From Brachyspira alvinipulli ATCC 51933 (GTDB lineage Bacteria > Spirochaetota > Brachyspiria > Brachyspirales > Brachyspiraceae): 64,000 nt of DNA. This document shows, piece by piece, positions 8,234 to 16,978 of this stretch. The stretch's first letter is position 1, and every line of letters begins with the position of its first letter. The notes beneath the pieces are model-generated. The model ran no database searches. It saw nothing but the letters and a program-made list of their open reading frames with translations, and had not been told where the DNA came from. The position numbers and the translations under genes are program-made. Location: assembly GCF_000518245.1 (NCBI RefSeq), contig NZ_KI912406.1, positions 122,681 to 186,680 on the forward strand. The letters run 5' to 3'.

Positions 8234-10491
8234 GAGAATAAGGGCGAGAGTTTTTATGGTAATCTTTTAAAAATTTTTGAGAAGGCTGACGGCAGGTATA
8301 ATTCGGGGCTGTTTGATTTTTCTAAAGACAGTATTAGCAGCAGTATTGAGATTGATAATAAAGTAATAAAAGAGATTATTAATGAGCTTTATTATCCTTT
8401 GAGTCCTTATGAGTTTTCTGTTATATCGGTTGAGATAATAGGGAATGCTTATGAGCAGTTTTTGGGTAAGACTATCACTATAGGGAAGAACCATAGTGCG
8501 AAGATAGAATTAAAACCAGAGGTGCGTAAGGCTGGAGGGGTTTATTATACACCTGAGTTATAGTTGATTATATAGTAGCGAATACAGTTGGGGAGGCTAT
8601 AAAGGGGAAGAAGCCTGAGGAGATAGCGAATATAAAAATATTGGATCCAGCTTGCGGCAGCGGAAGTTTTTTACTTGGGGCGTATAAATATTTACTTAAT
8701 TATCATATTGAATATTACAACAAGATAAAGGACAGGGCGAAGTTTAAGGGTTCAAAAGAAGATGTAATAAAAGAGAATGGGGATTTAACAATTTGGATAA
8801 AGAAGCAGATATTACGCAACAATATATTTGGAGTGGACATAGACAGCAATGCGGTAGAGGTAACGAAATTATCATTACTTATGAAATGTTTGGAGGGGGA
8901 GAGTCCAGTGTCAATACAGAACAATCAGGATTTATTTAATGAGCGAGCTTTACCTTCTTTAGAAGATAATATAAAATCTGGAAATTCTTTAATAAACAGC
9001 AATTTTAATAGTGAGGGAGAGCGTTTATTTGCATCCGATGAAGATACACAATATAAAATAAAATGCTTTAGTTGGGAGAAAGAATTTTCAAGTATAATTA
9101 AAAAAGGAGGATTTGATATAATTATTGGTAATCCGCCTTATGTAAAAGAATATACAGACAGAGAAAGTTTTGAGAATGTGAAGAAAGGCGATTTATCTAA
9201 ATATTATCAAGGTAAAATGGATTTATGGTATTTCTTTGTTTGTTTTGGTTTGGATATTTTAAAAGAAAATGGAAAACTAGGATTTATTGCCCCTAATAAT
9301 TGGATTACAAATGCAGGAGCGTCTATATTAAGAAATAAAGTTTTAACAGATTCAAAAATTTTAAAATATATAGATTTTGGAGATTTTAGAGTTTTTCTTG
9401 AAGCTGGCATACAAACAATGGTATTTATATTGAATAAAGAAAAAATTGATGAAGATTATGAAATTGATTATTATAAAATTTTGAATAAAAATATTGATAT
9501 TTTTGAGATAGAAAATTTTTTATTTGAAAATGAAAAATCAAATGATATAAGTCATATAAAAACTATAATATCAAAAGATAGAATGTTAAATAATTTAATA
9601 ACATTTATTGATAGCAGTAAAGATACAGTATTGTCAAAGATAAAAGAAGTTGGAAATTATTTTTTAACATCTGAAAATACAGCTCAAGGCATAGTATATC
9701 CGCAAGATTATTTGAATGAAAAAAATAGGTCTATATTAGGCGGAGATTTTAAAGTCGGAGATGGAATTTTTGTTTTAACAGATGAAGAAAAAAATGCATT
9801 AAATTTATCTAAGGAAGAATTAGAATTAATAAAACCTGCATACACTACAGAACAAATAAAAAGATACTATGCAGACAGTAATAATAAAGAATGGGTAATA
9901 TATACGGATTCAACTTTTAAAGATGTAAATAAAATAAAAAAATATCCTAATATAAAGAAACATCTTGATAAATTTAAAAGTGTTATTACTTCAGACAATG
10001 CCCCTTATGGTTTGCATAGAGCTAGAAAAGAGAATTTTTTTATAGGTGAAAAAATAATATCTGTTAGAAAATGTGTTGACAAACCTATTTTTAGTTATGT
10101 TGATTTTGATTCTTATGTTTCTGCTACATTTTATGTTATAAAGCCAGAGGATATTGATTTGAAATATTTGACAGGTATTTTGAATTCAAAGTTGATAGCT
10201 TTTTGGTTAAGAAACAAGGGAAAAATGCAGGGTTCTAATTATCAAGTTGACAAAGAACCTCTTTTAAATATTCCTATTTGCAATACTGACAACGAAAATT
10301 TAAGAAACAAATTAATTAATCATGTTAACGAGATGATAGAATGTAATCAAAGGCTTATAAATGAAAAAAATCCTGACAGTATCAATCGTATTAAAAATGA
10401 TATTGCAGATATTGATTCTTTTATTGATAAAACTGTTTATTCTATTTATAATATATCGGAGGAAGAAAGAAAGATTATAGAAGGAGATTAA
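8234..10491 (+). pseudogene. type IIG restriction/methyltransferase, 5'-truncated and frameshifted
   Basis: Coding similarity starts abruptly at about 8234 beside repeat A (ESFYGNLLKIFEKADG onward) and reads to GVYYTPEL, then TAG at 8561-8563. Adding one base near 8558 restores PEYIVDYIVANTVGEAIKG and joins the frame to the long ORF with motif I DPACGSGSF (from 8644), motif IV GNPPYVKEY (about 9128) and a TaqI/Eco57I-like C-terminal specificity region, ending IIEGD. The N-terminal nuclease and helical domains are absent. The family combines N6-adenine methylation and cleavage in one chain; cleavage cannot survive here, and methylation is doubtful because a start would have to lie inside motif I. 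A RES gene follows after 7 nt. The C-terminal half is intact, so it could serve as a recombination cassette (inference). Confidence 0.85.
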
Positions 10492-10498
10492 ATAAAAA

Positions 10499-11284
10499 AT
10501 GGAAGAAGATAATAATAAAAAAGATATTAATCCTGTATGGGCAGTTGCTATTGTTTTATTGTATTTTAGATATAAGATAATAGTTGATTTTGAAGATTTT
10601 AAAAAAGAAATAATTTATAATAACAGATTTTTTCCAAAACATAAAATAATAGATGTTGTAGAAAAAGAGGCTTTAAATTATAAATTTATATTAGAAAAAG
10701 ATAGTGAATTGTATCGTAGTAGAATTTTTAAAGATGATGTTATTAAACAGGAACTTAATGAAGAAAAAGAAATAATTGGTTATGATGAAAAAAATTCTAT
10801 GGCACCAAGTTCAGAAATATCAAAAGCAGGTAGGGCTAATCCTGAAAAAATTAGTTATTTATATACTTCGGCAGATATAAAAACAAGTATAAAAGAAGTT
10901 AGACCAATGATAGATAGTTTTGTAAGTGTAGCTGAAATAAAAACTTTATGTGATTTAACATTATTTAATATTTTAGAATTTGACATAGATAATAACGAAA
11001 ATAAAATAACAGAATTTTCATCGCTTAATTATGGATTTTCTTCTGTTAATTATGGCAATGATATTGACTATATACCAACTCAATATATTGCAGAATTATT
11101 AAAAAATCTTGGATTTGATGGTATTAGATTTGGTAGTTCTTTAAATAAAGGCGGTATAAATATTACTTTATTTAATCATAAAGATACTTGTAAGTTTATA
11201 AAATCTAAATTGCATTATATACATGATATTGATATAAAATATTATAGTAATATTGAAGAATTTGTAAATGATTTAAAAATATAA
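10499..11284 (+). CDS. RES-domain protein (putative NAD-processing toxin-like enzyme)
   Basis: A 261-aa protein. Residues about 75-235 look like a RES domain: LYRSRIFK, then a serine/glycine loop SMAPSSEISKAGRANP, then YLYTSADIKTSIKEVRP, and near the end YIPTQYIAELLKNLGFDGIRF followed by GGINITLF. RES proteins have an ADP-ribosyltransferase-like fold and in Xre-RES toxin-antitoxin pairs deplete or modify NAD. Here no Xre antitoxin is adjacent. The gene starts 7 nt after the type IIG fragment and is followed 41 nt later by a membrane protein. Position next to restriction genes suggests a defence role, but this is inference. It is full length with no disruption. Confidence 0.8.
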   Translation: MEEDNNKKDINPVWAVAIVLLYFRYKIIVDFEDFKKEIIYNNRFFPKHKIIDVVEKEALNYKFILEKDSELYRSRIFKDDVIKQELNEEKEIIGYDEKNSMAPSSEISKAGRANPEKISYLYTSADIKTSIKEVRPMIDSFVSVAEIKTLCDLTLFNILEFDIDNNENKITEFSSLNYGFSSVNYGNDIDYIPTQYIAELLKNLGFDGIRFGSSLNKGGINITLFNHKDTCKFIKSKLHYIHDIDIKYYSNIEEFVNDLKI

Positions 11285-11325
11285 TAATTTTTTATTATCA
11301 ATATATTGGAGTTAAATGGGATTAA

Positions 11326-12147
11326 ATGGAAAATAAAGATTTTATTTTAATAGAAAATTTATTAAATTCTCGTATAGAACAAATTAGTAAAATTAGACTT
11401 GTTCCAGATATTATTAATAATATGCATAAAACTCAAATACAATATTTGGAAGCGTATAAAAATTTACCAATAGCAAATTTTGATAATGTATTTAATAAAA
11501 TTAATTTTGAAAAGATTTTAATTCCTAGATTTTCTGATGAAATTCAATCGACTATTTCAAAATTAGTAGATGTTCTTACATTTAGAGATATTAATATTTT
11601 AGGATTATCTAATGAATTTCAGCGTACTATTTCAATGCTAACTAATGTTTTTACATTTAGGAATATTAATATTCCAATGTTGCAATACAAAGAAATTATT
11701 TCTAATTCTATTGATGAAGCATTATTAAAATTAGAAGAGAATAAAGATATAAATTTAGAAAATATTGATAAAAATGAGATTGAAGAGTTAAAAAACGACT
11801 TAGAAGAAATACACAAAGAAAATGTCATATCACTTAATTGGCAGCAAAAGATATTTGATGTTTATAAAAAATGGGCTAAAAAAAATCCTATTATAGCACT
11901 AATATTATCTATAGTTGTTACGGCTATTATTAGTTTTTATGTAGGTCTTTGCTTGCCTGTAAGAAAAGATGCTAGTTCTAATTCTCAAATAATAAATAAA
12001 ACTACTATTAATAATGTAACTATTATTGGGGATGTTAAATATTATTATGAAGTAGAAACTAAAGATAATGAAGGTAATATTATTAATGGTTATGTTAGTA
12101 AAAGAAAATATAATCAATTAAAGTCAAATAAAACTTTTCAAAAATAA
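11326..12147 (+). CDS. single-span membrane protein in the RES/type IIG module
   Basis: A 273-aa protein of unrecognised family. Residues 1-185 are helical and partly repeated: FRDINILGLSNEFQRTIS and FRNINIPMLQYKE are two similar segments. One transmembrane helix lies near 192-212 (IIALILSIVVTAIISFYVGL). The C-terminal tail contains NKTTINNVTIIGDVKYYYEV. Charge placement (KKWAKKNP before the helix) suggests that the N-terminal part is cytoplasmic. It is the third gene of the module and ends 9 nt before repeat B. The TPR protein at 14498 occupies the corresponding place in the second module and also has an Asn/Thr-rich stretch, though the order relative to the membrane segment differs. Function unknown; a membrane effector is one possibility. 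Confidence 0.65.
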   Translation: MENKDFILIENLLNSRIEQISKIRLVPDIINNMHKTQIQYLEAYKNLPIANFDNVFNKINFEKILIPRFSDEIQSTISKLVDVLTFRDINILGLSNEFQRTISMLTNVFTFRNINIPMLQYKEIISNSIDEALLKLEENKDINLENIDKNEIEELKNDLEEIHKENVISLNWQQKIFDVYKKWAKKNPIIALILSIVVTAIISFYVGLCLPVRKDASSNSQIINKTTINNVTIIGDVKYYYEVETKDNEGNIINGYVSKRKYNQLKSNKTFQK

Positions 12148-12156
12148 TATTGAGTA

Positions 12157-12260
12157 ATAAACCGCACATACATTTTACTAGCCATAAGGTTAAGATATAC
12201 GGTGCGGAATGCCCCTACGGCGAGTAGTGCGGAATGCCCGTATGGCGAATACTTCAAATG
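12157..12260 (+). repeat. hairpin-bearing repeat element, copy B
   Basis: Arms CCGCAC (12162-12167) and GTGCGG (12202-12207) with a 34-nt interior, then tail AATGCCCCTACGGCGAGTAG. The 3' half is duplicated in tandem: GTGCGGAATGCCC at 12202 is repeated from 12228. It lies directly after the membrane-protein stop. The following 12261-12442 has no gene; it holds G-rich patches and a stretch near 12416-12434 like CGTTTCGCTCGG. Confidence 0.75.
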
Positions 12261-12442
12261 GCTAGCTTGTTGGGGTGGGAAAGTCGATTTTTTTTCGTAG
12301 TCTTAAAAAAAATTAGATTTTCGGGCTTGTTTTGTTAAAAATGTTTGTTTAACTATAAGGGCGGGTTCGGGTGGGTATTATATAAGTAAAAAATTAAAAT
12401 TTTATATCCTTTTTATTTTTCGTTTCGCTCGGTCAGGGGGTG

Positions 12443-12619
12443 GGTTATAAGGTAAATTTTCAAAAAATTATTTCCGGGTTAGTTTTAGTTTGTGGGTTAG
12501 TTTTTATATTTTGGGGTTAGCTTTTTGGTTAATTTTATTGTTTATGGTTGGATAATGAGCCGCACGTATAGTGGGCGTTTGATAATGTTTTGCAATACTG
12601 TGCGGGAAGGTGCTACAGC
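12443..12619 (+). repeat. hairpin-bearing repeat element, copy C (long form)
   Basis: Shares about 180 bp with copy A. Arms CCGCAC (12560-12565) and GTGCGG (12600-12605), 34 nt apart, tail GAAGGTGCTACAGCTCGTAG. The tail overlaps the last codons of the minus-strand DUF2442 gene. Confidence 0.75.
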
Positions 12620-12858
12620 TCGTAGGAGTAGTATAAAGTGTTGCATGATATATCCAAATCATCGTTCCAAGAAATACCGTATCCGCCGACATCTACTTTT
12701 ACAAGATTAAATAAAGTTTTATCTTTCAAAATTTCAAACTCTTTATGTTCAGATATTAATTTTTTTATATCATAATATTTTATTTCTTCGTTTTCAAATA
12801 TTATTTCTAAAATGAGATTGTCCAAAGCTTTAACATTTTTAATTTTATGGAAAGTCAT
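12613..12858 (-). CDS. DUF2442-family small protein
   Basis: An 81-aa protein with the DUF2442 pattern: an N-terminal strand region (VKALDNLILEIIFENEE) and the C-terminal signature GISWNDDLDISCNTLYY. It follows the DUF4160 gene with a 2-bp gap, an arrangement that is common for these two families and is often described as toxin-antitoxin-like, although a biochemical role is not established. The last codons (YSYEL and stop) are contributed by repeat copy C, so the native C-terminus has probably been replaced just after the conserved block. Likely still functional, since the conserved part is complete. Confidence 0.8.
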   Translation of the reverse strand: MTFHKIKNVKALDNLILEIIFENEEIKYYDIKKLISEHKEFEILKDKTLFNLVKVDVGGYGISWNDDLDISCNTLYYSYEL

Positions 12859-12860
12859 AA

Positions 12861-13115
12861 TTACTCCAAAGGTTCTAATTGTTTAAAGTTTTGAGTATTC
12901 CAAATAATTAAAAGTTCGTCTTGATTATTTTTAGCCCATTCCAATACAAGCGAACATGCTTTATTAGGTAAATCGCCTTCTATCATTTTTAATTCATTGA
13001 TATCAATTACACCAACATACTCACCATATATAGCATGAAAATGCGGAGGGTTATGCTCTTTTTGCTGAAAATACATTTTGATGATGATACCGTAAAATCT
13101 TGATATAACAGGCAT
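12861..13115 (-). CDS. DUF4160-family small protein
   Basis: An 84-aa protein with the DUF4160 signature: ISRFYGIIIKMYF, then EHNPPHFHAIYGEYVGVIDI, then a C-terminal WAKNNQDELLIIWN. It is the first gene of a two-gene minus-strand unit with DUF2442, lying between repeat copies C and D. The family's usual partner is DUF2442. Start ATG at 13115 after AT-rich sequence. Its function is unknown; the pair may be a toxin-antitoxin module or a regulator of a neighbouring process. Confidence 0.85.
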   Translation of the reverse strand: MPVISRFYGIIIKMYFQQKEHNPPHFHAIYGEYVGVIDINELKMIEGDLPNKACSLVLEWAKNNQDELLIIWNTQNFKQLEPLE

Positions 13116-13183
13116 TTTTAGTCCTTATTTTTTATTATTAATTTTAACATATAGGTTATGTTTTTACAATTAATTTATTTTTG

Positions 13184-13268
13184 TTTGATGTTGGGTAATC
13201 AGCCGCACTTACAGAGGTCTATCCGTAATGGATTGCAGTACCGTGCGGGAAGGTGCTACAGCTAGTAG
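13184..13268 (+). repeat. hairpin-bearing repeat element, copy D
   Basis: Starts with TGTTTGATGTTGGGTAATCAG as in copy A (minus one base), arms CCGCAC (13203-13208) and GTGCGG (13243-13248) with a 34-nt interior whose sequence differs from A and C, and tail GAAGGTGCTACAGCTAGTAG nearly identical to C. It abuts the second truncated type IIG gene. Confidence 0.75.
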
Positions 13269-14497
13269 GGGAGGGCGAGTTTAAAACTATTTTTAAAGGT
13301 GGCGGTTTCGATGTGGTGATAGGCAATCCGCCTTGGGGTCAAAAAGAAATTAATATCTTAAAAGAAGAAGAATATTATTTTAAAGAAAAATATCCAGTTT
13401 CTACAATAGGTATATTAGATTTATTTAGATTTTTTATAGAGAAATCTTTTAATTTAATAAAAGATAATGGTTTGTTTGGCCTTGTATTGCCTGATATTAT
13501 ATTGTTAAAAAATTATGATTCAACTAGAAAATTAATTTTAGATAAATTATGCATTAGTGATATATCTCATTGGGGAATGGCATTTAAAAAGGTCAATTTA
13601 GATAGCTGTACTATTATAGGAAATATTGATAATAGAACAGTAAAAGATAATATTATTAATATATTTATACATGATAAAGATAAAATAATATCAAATAGAA
13701 TTTCTCAAAAGGTTTATAATGATAATACAGGTTATAAATTTAATTTATATTTGACAGATGATATTATTAATATTCTTAATAAATTTAAAAATTATAATAA
13801 ATTTTCTGATTATTTTGAATCACATGAAGGTATACACTCAGGTAATATAAGAAAAAAATTATTTATAGATGAATGTCTAAATAATTATTGTAAGAAACTT
13901 ATATTAGGAGGAGATGAAGTAAAGAGGTATAATTTAACTTGGAATGGTAAATGGGTTAATTATTCTCCAAATATTATTGATAAGAAAAATAAGGAGTATG
14001 CAGGATTAGGTAATTCTAAATATTTTGAAAATAATAAATTAGTTGTTAGAAGAACAGGTGATTTTATATTGGCTAATGTAGATAATGATAATTATTATTT
14101 CAGTAATAATGTTTTTGTATGCATTCCTAAATTTACAGATATTAGCTTATTGTATTTTTTAGGTATTTTAAATTCAAAATTTCTTACTTGGTATTATAGA
14201 ACTATACAACCTAGAAAAGGAAAATTATTTGCTGAATTAAAAATTAATGTATTAAATTCTTTTCCTATGCCAAATATAAATTTAGATGATAAACAAGACA
14301 AGGAAATGCATGACAAAATTGTTGCTTTAGTTGACAGTATCATTGCGTTAAACAAAAAGTTAGCCGTTGAGAAAAATCCGAATGCTGTTACTATGATTAA
14401 CAGGCAGATTAATGCTGTTGACAAGCAGATTGATGCGTTGGTGTACAAGTTATATAATTTGAGCGATGAAGAAGTGAGAATTATAGAGGGGGATTAA
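13253..14497 (+). pseudogene. type IIG restriction/methyltransferase, C-terminal fragment
   Basis: The open frame begins with a GTG inside repeat D. Family similarity begins only at about 13277 (EFKTIFKGGGFDVVIGNPPW), so motif IV is present but motif I and the whole N-terminal nuclease half are missing. The remainder is an intact specificity-type region: GIHSGNIRKKLF, LGGDEVKRYNLTW, ILNSKFLTWYYRTIQPRKG and FPMPNINL. The end, YNLSDEEVRIIEGD, mirrors the first module's YNISEEERKIIEGD. No credible ribosome site precedes the GTG, and a stop at 13226-13228 blocks upstream reading. It cannot be an active enzyme alone. The next gene's ATG follows the stop codon immediately. A silent specificity cassette is a possible role (inference). 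Confidence 0.82.
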
Positions 14498-16132
14498 ATG
14501 AGAGAAGAATTAATTAAGCAAATTACAGATTTAATTAATAATGGTAAATACGATTCAGTGGTTGAAAAATGTAATAATATCATAAATACGAATAGTAAAG
14601 ATATAGATGTATATTATTATAAAATTATTGCACTTTTTTTGAAAAAAAATTATGATGGTGTAATTAAAAACATCAATGATAAAATTATTAGTATACTTCA
14701 AAATGATGATAACAGATTAAATACAATTAATATTATATTGGGTATATCTTATTTTTTTATAAATGATTTTAATAATGCTATGAGATATTTGCAGTTGGCA
14801 TTAGATACTACAAATGAAAGTAATAAAGATATTGTAATATACTATTACTTTGGTATATCTTCATTTAAGATAAAAGATTATGAACATGCCATTAGAATGT
14901 TAGGAAATTGTGAAAATGAAATAAGAAAATATTTAAATTTAGATAAATATTCATATATAACAAAAATACCAGATGATAAATTAAATATTTATATTGATAA
15001 TATTATAAAAATTAATATTATGGATTATAATAGAATATTTTATTATATAGGTTGTTCATATTTTGAAAAGAGTATGTATAAAGAAGCATCAGATAATTTT
15101 TTTGATGTTGAAGTACATCATTATATTGATGATAATACGATAACAGAAGATAACACAAGAAAATTATTTTTATGCTATTATTATTTGAAAGAATATGAAA
15201 AAGCATTAAATTATTTCCCTCATGAAAAAAATAATCATGAATTAAATTTATATAAAATAAATTGTTTAATAAGTTTAAAAAAATATGATGAATTAGATAG
15301 CTTTATTGATACTTTATATAATGATATATCTAATAATTATAATCCTGAATTTTATAAATATTTGATAAAAACTTTATTTAAAAGTTTTCAATATGCTCCT
15401 GAAACTAAAGTTTTAGAAAATTGTAATATTATTTACAAAGAAATAAAAGAAAAACAAGAAAAAATAAATATAGTTTATGATAATATAGTAGGAAAAAAGT
15501 TAAGAATAGATAATATAGAATTAGCAACATTTTTTGATGCTGAAGTTGAAAGATTGAAAATAGATTTAAATGGTTGTTTCAATAATCCTGTTACTAACAA
15601 TACTACTATTAATGAAAATAATAATACTAATGCTACTAATAATAAATTTATATCTTCAATAAAAAAAAAATTTAGTATAAAATTAGGATATACTAAAAAA
15701 TTTGGAATTATGATTATTATTGATATTGTTTTTATTGTATTATTATTAGGATTGAATTTATTTCATCCTAATTTTGTAGATTTAAAAATAATTCAAAATA
15801 TAAAAATAGGTTTATCTTCATTATTTATTTCTGGTATATTATTTTGGGTTACTAAATATTATAATAGAAGGATTCATGAAACTGTACAGTTAATAGAAGA
15901 TTATCAACATAAATCTTTAGTATTAAAATCATTTAATAGTTATAGTAAAGAAATTGAAAGATTGAGTAAAGACAATCCTGAGTTTTTATTAGATTATTTA
16001 AGAAAAGTAAGCTCAACTATTAATAGAAGTCCAGCTTTAGATTTAAATAAAAGAAAAGCAGATAATTCCCCTGTAGAAGATATGAAAGATATATTATTAC
16101 AGTTAGGTAGTTTATCGAAATTAAAAAATTAA
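14498..16132 (+). CDS. TPR-repeat protein with two C-terminal membrane helices
   Basis: A 544-aa protein. Residues 1-260 contain tetratricopeptide-like helical pairs (YYYKIIALFLKKNYDGVI, ILGISYFFINDFNNAMRYL, YYYFGISSFKIKDYEHAIR, YYIGCSYFEKSMYKEASD). An Asn/Thr-rich linker (about 365-385) leads to two transmembrane helices near 400-420 (IMIIIDIVFIVLLLGLNLF) and 435-455 (IGLSSLFISGILFWV), then a cytoplasmic helical tail containing YQHKSLVLKSFNSY, which resembles membrane-associated domains of some defence-linked proteins (weak recognition). ATG 14498 directly abuts the type IIG stop, implying coupled translation. An A10 run lies at 15661-15670. Function unknown; the place matches the RES/membrane pair in the first module. 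Confidence 0.72.
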   Translation: MREELIKQITDLINNGKYDSVVEKCNNIINTNSKDIDVYYYKIIALFLKKNYDGVIKNINDKIISILQNDDNRLNTINIILGISYFFINDFNNAMRYLQLALDTTNESNKDIVIYYYFGISSFKIKDYEHAIRMLGNCENEIRKYLNLDKYSYITKIPDDKLNIYIDNIIKINIMDYNRIFYYIGCSYFEKSMYKEASDNFFDVEVHHYIDDNTITEDNTRKLFLCYYYLKEYEKALNYFPHEKNNHELNLYKINCLISLKKYDELDSFIDTLYNDISNNYNPEFYKYLIKTLFKSFQYAPETKVLENCNIIYKEIKEKQEKINIVYDNIVGKKLRIDNIELATFFDAEVERLKIDLNGCFNNPVTNNTTINENNNTNATNNKFISSIKKKFSIKLGYTKKFGIMIIIDIVFIVLLLGLNLFHPNFVDLKIIQNIKIGLSSLFISGILFWVTKYYNRRIHETVQLIEDYQHKSLVLKSFNSYSKEIERLSKDNPEFLLDYLRKVSSTINRSPALDLNKRKADNSPVEDMKDILLQLGSLSKLKN

Positions 16133-16151
16133 TATTTTATTATTTAATTTT

Positions 16152-16253
16152 GGATAATAAACCGCATACCCTTCGGGTACTTCCTTCGGTCGCCTACATT
16201 GTACTAGCTATAAGGTTAGGATATACGGTGCGGAATGCCCCTACGGCGAATAC
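16152..16253 (+). repeat. hairpin-bearing repeat element, copy E (with internal insertion)
   Basis: Arms CCGCAT (16162-16167) and GTGCGG (16228-16233). The interior is 60 nt, that is the usual 34 plus 26, the extra including ACCCTTCGGGT and CCTTCGG. The 3' part TATACGGTGCGGAATGCCCC matches copy B. It ends exactly at the stop codon of the minus-strand HD gene. Confidence 0.75.
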
Positions 16254-16871
16254 CTAGAAAATATTGTCTTTTATGTTCGGAAGTAAATTGTAAATTGAAG
16301 TCCCAATCGTACTTTCAAAATACGCTTTTATTTCAAATACCCTTTTCCACCTCAATGCACTTTGCGGAAATGTACCGTATCTTAAAGCAGCATCAACAAA
16401 TCTTTTTTCTAATATACAAAATCCAAAAGGCAAGGCAAGACAATCGCATAATTGAATAAGTAAATCATAATCATCGTATATAGCATTGGCAACAAAATTT
16501 TTTATGAAGTTAAAATCTTCTGCAGACATATCAAATTTAGCTATTGCAGTATTTACATCTTGTATCATAAAAGCATGTGTTATACATATTTGAGCCATCT
16601 TTTCCCAGCCGTAATTTATGCAGTATTTGTATCCGTCTATTAAATGCCTTTCTGCACTTATTCCAGTGTATCTTCCTATATCATGCAAAAGTCCGAATAT
16701 ATATGAATTGTCTTCATCTAATTTTTTATCTGTTGATTTCTTATTGTATTCTGAGGATATTATTCTTGCAGCTTTAGCAACATACCTTGAATGTTCAGCC
16801 CAAGGAGTAGGGTTTGATTTGTATGCTTTGTTTAATTCATATTCAGCTCTTTCCAAATCTAATATTTCCAT
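16254..16871 (-). CDS. HD-domain metal-dependent phosphohydrolase
   Basis: A 205-aa protein with HD-superfamily metal ligands: His in WAEHSRYVAKAA (about 27), the HD doublet in LLHDIGR (about 62-63), and a later Asp in CDCLALPFG. It probably hydrolyses a phosphate ester or nucleotide; the substrate cannot be told. ATG 16871. The stop codon directly touches repeat E, so the extreme C-terminus may have been altered, although the domain itself is complete. It is divergent from the small lipoprotein and RND genes. It marks the right boundary of the accessory island. Confidence 0.85.
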   Translation of the reverse strand: MEILDLERAEYELNKAYKSNPTPWAEHSRYVAKAARIISSEYNKKSTDKKLDEDNSYIFGLLHDIGRYTGISAERHLIDGYKYCINYGWEKMAQICITHAFMIQDVNTAIAKFDMSAEDFNFIKNFVANAIYDDYDLLIQLCDCLALPFGFCILEKRFVDAALRYGTFPQSALRWKRVFEIKAYFESTIGTSIYNLLPNIKDNIF

Positions 16872-16978
16872 AATTATTTCCTATTATTAATTATAATAAT
16901 ATAACTTTTTTATGAAAAATAAATATTTATTGGGAACTTTTATTATATTTTTTTCGTCTAATAAAGCAAATAAAACAA

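Noticed and set aside
12504-12710. Two overlapping 61-62-aa ORFs in repeat copy C
   Set aside because: They run through the repeat element in both directions, have no family features, and overlap the real DUF2442 gene.
15661-15670. A10 tract in the TPR gene as a phase-variation switch
   Set aside because: Slippage is possible, but such runs are frequent in DNA this AT-rich and there is no sign of alternative products.
8047-16253. Integron cassette array with attC sites
   Set aside because: Elements lack a paired RYYYAAC...GTTRRRY core, modules hold several genes on both strands, and no integron integrase is in the window. A GTTGGGT in copies A and D is present at one end only.
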